A DNA stretch of 64,000 nt, taken from assembly GCA_963978905.1 (NCBI GenBank), contig OZ022260.1, positions 5,941,725 to 6,005,724 on the forward strand, read 5' to 3'. Below the pieces are notes generated by a model. That model searched no databases. It saw nothing but the letters and a program-made list of their open reading frames with translations, and was not told the origin of the DNA. This DNA is from Trichostrongylus colubriformis. Its lineage: Eukaryota; Nematoda; Chromadorea; Rhabditida; Trichostrongylidae. The position numbers and the translations under genes were made by a program. Shown here one piece after another: positions 56,658 to 64,000 of this stretch (position 1 is the first letter of the stretch; each line of letters begins with the position of its first letter).

Positions 56658-57016
56658 ATTATTTTCAATATAATTATTAACAGCTGCACAAACTACCCGA
56701 CATCTACAACTCCAAGAAAATAATAACTGAGAATGGTTCTCTGAAATACAGATCAACCGCAAAGAGTAATATATCAATGATAATATGTATGTGACGGAGA
56801 TTAAGGTTTCGCATGGCTCAGATGTGCTACAATATTGATCCCTGCCTTGTTGAACACAAAGCTGTCGTTGAGCTAGAGCTGAGGTGGTTGGTGACATCCC
56901 AGGGAGAACGTGACATCAGAAGAGGAGTCCTCCGAGACATGAGAAATTCCGGTGTGGGGTATGGTAAAAATTGAGTAGACTCTGCAGGATCTATAGGCTC
57001 ACCGATTATCGATTGT

Positions 57017-60000
57017 CTAGGCGCAGTTGATTGTGACCGCTTGCAAGGGGTTGCCGGTATATGAGCCGCTTGTCCATCTTGCAAAACGATCACAGGTAAG
57101 AGTACCAGTAATCGTACGTGGGCCAACTCTAAAAATTACCGGCCATTCAATTAGGCATAAATAAATTTATATAAATGATGTAACTAGTGATATATAGTTG
57201 ATGAAGAGACGACGTCATAAGTGATAAAAAAAATAGATAATAAAGTTGCGTTTATACCTGGGGATGCGATTGTCGCAAACGCACAGTCTCACATTCTATA
57301 GTCTTAGTGCTTAACCTACACAGCTCACTTAGGAAATTGCCGCGTGCGATCCTGCCATGTGCGCTGGCCGGCTCACGGTTATCACTAATGTATTGATGAT
57401 AGGGAAGCGCGTTATGGTTGCGTTGCGTTGATTTGTGATCGCGTCACCAAATATGAATGCAGCCTATTAAGACAAAATATGTAAATCACTACGGTGTACG
57501 CACCTGTATCCTCCTGTACAGCCGCTCAAAGTGTACTGTTTGCACCAGGTTGTTGGGTTGTACTCGAGTTTTATGACTACTCCTGTACCAGCATTGACGT
57601 TTCCACAGTACAGGCACGCTAAATAGGTACAGTATAATTGTAATGTATCGTGATGGATTTGAATTTGGGATAATGTGGGCATTATCGACCTTTTTAAGGC
57701 CTTTCATAGGCAATGAACGGTGGAGCAATGTCAGGGGACGATGACTACCACGTTTATGGCGATCAAAACGAAGTATGGTCCTCGTGTCACCCAGGGTCAC
57801 TGGGCCACTCGTCCAAATCGATAAATCGAAACTAGTCACGCGTAGAAGGACATTACCTGGCTATAGAAGATCTGCTCATTTTAAGGGCAACTTAAAGGCA
57901 CCGGGAGGGGGGCAAGGGCGGAATAACGTTTACAAAAACAATGGCGTCTGAAAACAAACATATGGGTTCGGTAGATACAATGTGTAAAGAAACCGGCGTT
58001 GAAAAACGCGCCATAGGGCGCTATTTGCCCTCAGGGCGCGCTTCCGTCCGACTGCAAGCTTCCATGGCCGAGCCATGCTTCGTTCATTTTAAAGCATGTC
58101 TTCGGCCTACTGTAACCTTATTTTTGAATTATTTCCTCTTTAGACTGTTTTCTAGTGACATATTTTACTTGTTTACTTATGGATCTTCTTAACTGTGCAT
58201 TTCTATACCTAAAAATCTCGAAAGGGTCAAACAAAGTCAGGAGGGAGACGCAACTTTGCGTCGACGTCGAAGCTCCTTTCGCGGCTTAGGCTAATAATGA
58301 TATCCCCTCCTCCCACATTAAAAAGCATATGTTAAAGCATAGGTCTCATGTGCTTTAGCCTAACCTTAGGAAGGGAAAGAAGCTTTGAGTGGGTGAAAAT
58401 TTTGCGTCCCCCCCCCGACTTTATTTGACCCGTAAGTACATCTAGAAACAGTATAGGAAAGAACAAAGTAGAACTAAAAGGAAAAAAACAAATCTATACT
58501 GGAACCATCTTCTTTTGGCACCATGCTAAGGCGTCAAATTGGCGAGTTTGTGCTACGGCGGTCACTCAAACACGTCCCGTAGTAAGCCAAAATTACCCCC
58601 TCCTGGTGACTTTAAAGAAGCAAAAAGTTCCTGTAGCGTGATCACTGAGAATAATACAAAAAGTACTGAGTGTGTGTCATCGGTTAGAAAACTCATATCG
58701 CGCAGCGCGCGGCGCAGTGAGTGCGAACTAAGGCGCTGTGTTAGTTGGGTAGTGAACGCAAGGGTTCCGACAAGTGTTCCGAGGGATCAGCTCGCCAGTG
58801 TTGCGTTTCACAATTCCCTTTAGAAAAGACAAAATTAACACCTCTTGAACTAAAACTTCACGTTACGGACTGTGACGGTGGGCGGCTCCCACCTTTTCTA
58901 TAGATCTTATCGGCTTTCACTTGTAAATATATATATATATATAACGGAGGATTTTACAACTAGACTATCCCTACTACATATAAAACGCTTCGTCTGTCTG
59001 TCCGTCCGTCCCTTTGTCCGTCCGTCCGTCCGTTTGTACGTCCGTCTGTCACAAAATTAGGTATTATATGAAAAACGACCTGTGCAGATGGGGACAAGTG
59101 TGGTATGGGTAGGGCATGGGACAGGAAGTAAAGACCACATATGGACCAAGTCAACCTCCGCCCACGGGGCGGGGCGTGTCCTAGAATGTTTCCTTTTCAG
59201 ACCATGTTAATTGGGTTCCAATATGGCACAAACGTGGTGGAAAGGAGGATTAAGGTTACAAATGAGTTTTGTAAATTCATGAAAGATGTATGGGCATAAC
59301 GGTCGTGGGCGGAACTTGGACATCACATGAAAAACGACCTGTGGAGATGGGGACAAGTGTGGTAAAGGGCAGCGCATGGGACATAGACCGAGTTAAGCTC
59401 CGCCCACGGGGGCGAGGCTTGCCCTGGAATCTTCCGTTCCCAAACCGAGAATTGCTAATTGGGTTCCAACATGACACAAACGTGGTGGAAAGGAGGATTT
59501 AGGTTAGAAATGAGTTGTTCAAAGCCATGAAAGAAGTGTGGGCACAATGGACGGAGCATTTGTAGTCGTGGGCGGAGCTCGGACATCACATGAAAAACGA
59601 TCTGTGCAGATGGGGACAAGTGTGGTAAAGGGCAGCGCATGGGACATAGACCAAGTTAAGCTCCGCCCACGGGGGCGAGGCTTGCCCTGGAATGTTCCGT
59701 TCCCAGACCGAAAATTGCTAATTGAGTTCCAATATGACACAATTGTGGTGGAAAGGAGGATGAAGGTTAGAAACGAGTTGTTCAAAGCCATGAAAGAAGT
59801 GTGGGCACAATGGACGGAGCATTTGTAGTCGTGGGCGGAGCTCGGACATCACATGAAAAACGACCTGTAGAGATGGGGACAAGTGTGGTAAAGGGCAGGG
59901 CATGGGACATAGATCAAGTTAAGCTCCGCCCACAGGGGCGAGGCTTGCCCCGGAATGTCCCGTTCCCAGACCGAAAATTGCTAATTGAGTTCCAATATGA

Positions 60001-62439
60001 CACAAACGTGGTGGAAAGGAGGATGAAGGTTAGAAATGAGTTCTTCAAAGCCATGAAAGAAGTGTGGGCACAATGGACGGAGCATTTGTAGTTGTGGGCG
60101 GAGCTCGGACATCACATGAAAAACGAACTGTGGAGATGGGGACAAGTGTGGTAAAGGGCAGCGCATGGGACATAGATCAAGTTAAGCTCCGCCCACAGGG
60201 GCGAGGCTTGCCCCGGAATGTTCCGTTCCCAGACCGAAAATTGCTAATTGAGTCCCAATATGACACAAACGTGGTGGAAAGGAGGATGAAGGTTAGAAAC
60301 GAGTTTTTCAAAGCCATGAAAGAATTGTGAGCACAATGGACGGAGCATTTGTGGTCGTGGGCGGAGCTCGGACATCACATGAAAAACCTGTGGAGATGGG
60401 GACAAGTGTGGTAAAGGGCAGGGCATAGGACATAGATCAAGTTAAGCTCCGCCCACAGGGGCGAGGCTTGCCCCGGAATGTTCCGTTCCCAGACCGAAAA
60501 TTGCTAATTGAGTCCCAATATGACACAAACGTGGTGGAAAGGAGGATGAAGGTTAGAAACGAGTTTTTCAAAGCCATGAAAGAATTGTGAGCACAATGGA
60601 CGGAGCATTTGTGGTCGTGGGCGGAGCTCGGACATCACATGAAAAACCTGTGGAGATGAGGACAAGTGTGGTAAAGGGCAGGGCATAGGACATAGATCAA
60701 GTTAAGCTCCGCCCACAGGGGCGAGGCTTGCCCCGGAATGTTCCGTTCCCAGACCGAAAATTGTAAATGGGGTTCCCCAAACGTGAGGGAAGGTAGATTA
60801 AGGTTGGGAATGGGTTTTTCAAAGTCATAAAAGATGTATAGGCACAATGGGCGGAGCTTTTTAGTGTTGAGCTGAGCTTGGGCATCGCATGAAAAATGAC
60901 CTGTGGAGATGGGGACAAGTTTGGAATGGGTAATCACCTTTGATTGGATTTTGATGTGATTGCGCTGAAAATGAGACGTCCCCAGTCTGTATCCATGCCG
61001 CTGCAAGCCGCGCCCTGCGACACGATTTTTCTGTTCCGATGATACACCCGAAAATAACCGATATGCTCCTTGAAGTGTCTCAACCCATAGCCCCTGGCAT
61101 AATTTGACCAAAAAGAGGCTGGTAGTTGGAAAGCTCAGCCGATATTTGTTGCTGTTGTTTACTGCTAATCTGACTGAAAAATACATGAACGTACGGTAAT
61201 CTGCATAGCAAGCTTGTTCTGTGACCACGGTTTCCATACCGTCGATGGTTGCCATCCATTTTCCATCAACACAAGTCATCTGAGTATTTCTAGCCGCTGG
61301 TGCCGGTAATGTCACGACACCATCGGCTGTCACAAGTCTGCAATTCATTACCAGATAACGCAGGAAGGCGGTCCGCAACCGCAATACAAGAACTCCTGAT
61401 CACGTGCAACACTCACTCACAGACGATCATACCTTTCATATGACCCTAATACAAATTTTTAAAGAAGTAGCTCGAATAGGGAAAGGCACATCACCTGTAC
61501 AGATCATTTTGACGGCATTGTGGAGTCAATGTTGAACAGCCATTAGCGTTAGTTCCTAAAGGATTTCCTCGTGCCGGTGGTTGACTAGGAGCCATTGAAA
61601 TTGTCAGTGGAGGGCATGTACAAGCTGAAAATTTACTTTTCTTTTAGCCTCCCATACGTTACAGCCACGGTTGGCCAGCAGCTGTTGGAAAAGGTGTTCT
61701 CTCTCAAAAACTCTCTGCTAGTCTCCTATCCAAGCACCTTTTCTAGGCGGCTACCTGCAGTTTGCCAAGTATGACTGCAACCCAGAGGTACATCATGGAC
61801 GTGAACGGGCGACCCCTGTGGTTACAGTCGTACACATGAAAGACCCAGATGAAGTATAATCGTAGCTAGAAATATCGATAAGAATAGATTAAACGTCAAC
61901 TGACATGTTTCACATTGAGCTTTTGTGTAGACAGTCTCCTGTGGATCGATCCACTGCGCTAAGCCGTTGCAGGAAAGTGAAGAGACAGTTGTCCGTCCAT
62001 CTCCAGCCGTCATAAGGCCGCTTTCACAAGAGGCTGCGGGGCACTGACCTGAATTCCGTGAACATAGAAAGTGAAAGCTAGATTTTGCTTTAAACTGTGA
62101 TACACCTACCATCGGTATTGATCGTCACAGGGGTGCAGATAAATCCAGAAAGGCATGTCATACCAGTATTCGTCAGCGCTGGGCATTGGTCACAAGCTGA
62201 AAGGTCAGAATATGGCACTTAGGGGTTGGAAGCTGTCCTATCCGAATCCTACCGGAGATATAGGAAGACCGTAAAGTCGCCTAGTATAAACGTACGTGTT
62301 TCGCATTGCGCCAATGTGTACGTGACATCTTGAGTATCGACCCACTGAGCTTCAGTGTTGCAGGTTAGAAGTGTCACCTGCGTACGTTCCATGTTTCCAG
62401 TAAGACTGCCAGTTTCGCAGAATATCTCCGAACATTGAC
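57017..62439 (-). CDS. C6-like multidomain extracellular protein (5' incomplete)
   Basis: Seven minus-strand exons: 62439-62296, 62196-62110, 62048-61905, 61624-61495, 61337-61195, 57618-57504 and 57128-57017 (TAG). All introns are GT-AG; acceptors include CCTTTCAG, ATTTTCAG, CTATTTAG and ATTTTTAG. Phases fit throughout: every exon that begins a domain starts with two bases completing a codon. Each domain uses two exons, an N-half opening CDQCPALT, CTCPPLTI or CLYCGNV and a C-half with GxLxC, W and a final C (LTCDRFARW, then INCA at the end). Six conserved cysteines per domain match the nematode C6 domain (PF01681), of unknown function, presumed extracellular. The first domain's N-half and the signal peptide were not found, so the gene extends upstream. 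The 3.6-kb intron 5 is full of repeats; because of it, exons 6-7 could belong to a separate gene, but the splice phase agrees. Confidence 0.65.
57244..57463. mobile_element. Harbinger-type MITE in the last intron of the C6-like gene
   Basis: The ends AGTTGCGTTTATACC and, inverted, GGCTGCATTCATATT resemble the GGCxGCGTTCATA family. Left flank TAA, right flank TAT, a decayed duplication. It lies wholly within intron 57503-57129. Confidence 0.5.
57896..58611. mobile_element. TTAA-site MITE, family 2
   Basis: TTAA flanks (57892-57895, 58612-58615) with inverted ends AGGCACCGGGAGGGG and AGTCACCAGGAGGGG. It contains the smaller MITE 58224-58431. It lies in intron 5 of the C6-like gene. Related ends occur at 14031, about 10190 and 62521. 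Confidence 0.7.
58224..58431. mobile_element. GGGTCAA-ended MITE nested in a TTAA element
   Basis: The ends GGGTCAA and TTGACCC, GAGACGCAACTTTGCGTC and a C-tract match 47779-48021. The flanks do not show a clear 8-bp duplication, so it is older. Confidence 0.65.
58927..58944 (+). repeat. TA microsatellite
   Basis: About nine TA units just before the helentron-like head. Confidence 0.8.
58968..60950 (+). mobile_element. Helentron-like element with a 263-bp tandem array
   Basis: The head CCTACTACATATAAAACGCT followed by TCTGTCTGTCCGTCCGTCC and TCTGTCACAAAATT parallels the heads at 39216 and 43084. Seven tandem units of about 263 bp follow (repeat points near 59538, 59801, 60064, 60327 and 60587), each with GTGGGCGGAGCTCGGACATC and GTTAAGCTCCGCCCAC. 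The last units are nearly identical and one spacing is 260 bp. Frames readable in every unit are artefacts. The whole sits in intron 5 of the C6-like gene. Confidence 0.6.
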
Positions 62440-63299
62440 CTGCAGTATGGTATTTATAACACGATGAGCGAAAAGTACGGTATTTTTCATTTACGCAGCC
62501 TGCGACCTTCCTACAGATTTTAATGACACCGAGAGGAAGGCAATTTTGGTTTACGGTATGGAATTACGATGGCTTGCAGTTGCCGCAGTGCATGCACAAC
62601 ACCTTGCGAAGACGTCGAAAGTGAATTCATCAGGTTTTTAATTGTAATCACATTTTTTTCTTACGCTTACGCAAATCCTTCACTTAATTGTTTTACTTGT
62701 CTGTTGTCTCATCCCATTGAATGACGAGAAAACAAATGACATCTCTACAGCGGACAACTCGGAAAGTCAGTGAGTGCAGTTCGAAGTGATGCGAATGTGA
62801 TGCGAATACACACCACAGCGTCGCCCTTTTGAGTCCGAGTTTTTACACCGATTATCGCCTCTAACCTCGAATGTTCGTTATAAATGATCATTTCCTTGCA
62901 TCTTCCTCTTTCTTGGATCCCTTCAGGTTCCCTCAAAATAAGACAGTAAAGGTTTCTGTGAATTGTGAAATTATGCCCTTCCTAGTCAGTGCTAGCTACC
63001 AGTAACGCGAAAATCGGTTGCACTCGATCGATGCTCGACTTTCATGGATTCCTGGGCGGAGGTGGGTGACTCAGTTTGCTTTCATACCCTCCATCATTGC
63101 GGGAGGAGGGTGTGCGTCAAGACAGTACAGCTGAGCCAGTTCACGCAAAAAGGCGGTGATTGCACTCCGCCAGTTCAGCAGGAGACCCGCAGAGCACTTA
63201 GCGACTATGCAATTCGCTGGCGCGGACAGTTTTTGGAGTGCCCTGGTGGCCACTTAGGTGGTTTGAAGATCGGGTCGACCTCTCTCTTCGTATTGGCTT
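62440..63299. other. Upstream of the first recognised C6 exon; no exon identified
   Basis: The N-half exon needed before 62439 was not found. TTTTAATGACACCGAGAGGA at 62517 resembles a TTAA-family end, so an insertion or deletion may have removed it. A 91-codon plus frame at 63044-63319 is unsupported. Confidence 0.35.
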
Positions 63300-63314
63300 G
63301 CCCTCGCAATTCAC

Positions 63315-63556
63315 TATGAAGGCTAGCTCCAGGGTGGACCAAGCTGAGTTCGAACGTAGAATTCGCCTAGCCTAATTATGGATATCACAGCATCTGATTT
63401 CTCGGTACGGTAACAAACGCTTCAATACAAATTAGAATATTGCTGCCATCAGTGATGATTTGAATTTGATCGATGAGCTTCGAAAGCTAAAACGTACCAT
63501 CGAAGACAACAGGAAAGTAATTTGGTCTATTGTTGAACGAAAATTAGAAAGTTAGA
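63315..63556 (+). pseudogene. Fossil coding segment
   Basis: One plus-strand frame reads VDQAEFERRIRLA, stop, LWISQHLISRYGNKRFNTN, stop, NIAAISDDLNLIDELRKLKR and onward to a charged helical end with WSIVERKLES. Two in-frame stops interrupt otherwise protein-like sequence. The last part could instead be an exon, since AAATTAG precedes it. Probably a dead transposon or gene fragment; family not recognised. Confidence 0.4.
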
Positions 63557-63738
63557 AAACACAAGCAGGAAAAAGTGAAAGTAAAAGCTCAAAAATTAAG
63601 AAAGGGATTCCTGTTCTCCTCGTTTACTTCTTACTTGACGTGGCAATCATAAACGTTGTTTTCACACTCTGTGGCACCTGCCGATGGCAAGTGACCAGCC
63701 ACTGCTGGCAATGACGGCGGTAGGGAGGTAGTGTGTAA

Positions 63739-63910
63739 GGCCGCATCCATATTTAGCGCGGCAGGGTGTGGCTGCGTTCATAGGCAGCGAAGCAGAGTGG
63801 CACGCGGGGCGTGAAGAAAAGACCATGCAGACAACGGCAATGGCATAGGCGCTGACGCAGAGACACGCGGCCACGCTCTGTCGCCGGCACCGTAGAGTAT
63901 GAACGCGGCC
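63739..63910. mobile_element. PIF/Harbinger-type MITE, 172 bp
   Basis: TAA duplications (63736-63738, 63911-63913) and ends GGCCGCATCCATATT and, inverted, GGCCGCGTTCATACT. An internal GGCTGCGTTCATAGGC repeats the terminus. Long frames across it are artefacts of GC content. Confidence 0.75.
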
Positions 63911-64000
63911 TAAGCAACGGTGCCCACTCCAATGCTGCTCCATGCCCTGCAGGTGCCACCGACAGTGTCGCAGAACATGAAAGCAACCCAATGCGTGCAT

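Noticed and set aside
56827..57126. A minus-strand 99-residue frame with a hydrophobic start resembling a secreted protein
   Set aside because: It has no ATG, and it overlaps in another frame the last C6 exon (57128-57017), whose phase, cysteines and stop fit the upstream exons.
59538..60330. Repeated frames MGTMDGAFVVVGG in successive 263-bp units, as if a repeat protein
   Set aside because: Units are separated by stop codons, lack starts or splice sites outside the array, and the identical frame follows from tandem DNA repetition.
1..64000. Bacterial or viral contamination
   Set aside because: Spliced C6 exons, TA/TTAA transposons, RTE, CR1, BEL and mariner elements all point to nematode chromosomal DNA; no operon-like coding density.

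Overview
The window looks like repeat-dense intergenic and intronic DNA of a nematode, most likely a strongylid such as a hookworm. The reasons are short GT-AG introns with TTTTCAG- or TTTTTAG-type acceptors, a six-cysteine (C6-like) extracellular gene of nematode type, a mariner resembling the hookworm 'bandit' element, a full-length RTE-1-like retrotransposon, a BEL/Pao element with an env-like ORF, and many palindromic DNA transposons with TA or TTAA target sites. Nothing is organised like a bacterial genome. The species call is inference.

Layout. A repeat family of at least 4.4 kb occurs as two diverged inverted copies: A at about 2205-6610 (+) and B at about 19200-31590 (-). Copy B is stretched to 12.4 kb by later insertions: RTE (23341-26599), two mariners (26933-27822 and 28104-29378), a Harbinger-type foldback (20648-22544) with a Mutator-like element inside it (20837-22175), and a small foldback (22631-22808). 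Copy A carries a palindromic mariner MITE (3305-3971) and another palindrome (4510-4852). Each copy supplies the empty site for insertions in the other. Both copies keep matching short reading frames in one sense, so the family once coded for protein; I could not identify it. Between the copies lie a degraded LINE (6745-7635), a second Mutator-like element (8951-9918), a tRNA-like sequence (10861-10933), TTAA-site MITEs (13003-13531, about 14031-14383), a 1.54-kb near-perfect palindrome (14962-16502) and a CR1-like LINE with an intact reverse transcriptase (17731-19152, -).

From 31.6 to 47 kb there are more foldback elements (32008-33530, 35263-35777, 36989-37408, 37920-38344, 44934-46558) and two helentron-like composites, each with a GTCY-rich head and about 146-bp tandem repeats (39216-42317, 43084-44922). 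A candidate secreted protein (33751-34071) and a candidate terminal exon (35958-36218) sit among them. At 48.2 kb a short multi-exon gene of unknown function is followed by a rearranged BEL/Pao element (49236-56250). In that element pol and env come before gag, a second RT fragment is inverted, and a TTAA MITE (51493-52045) interrupts the integrase.

The best host gene is on the minus strand at 62439-57017. It has at least seven exons coding for one partial and three complete C6-like domains, two exons per domain, with consistent splice phases and a poly(A) signal at 56652-56657. Its 3.6-kb intron holds a helentron-like array of 263-bp repeats and two nested MITEs. No complete autonomous transposon ORF was found apart from the CR1 reverse transcriptase, so most of the window records past transposition.
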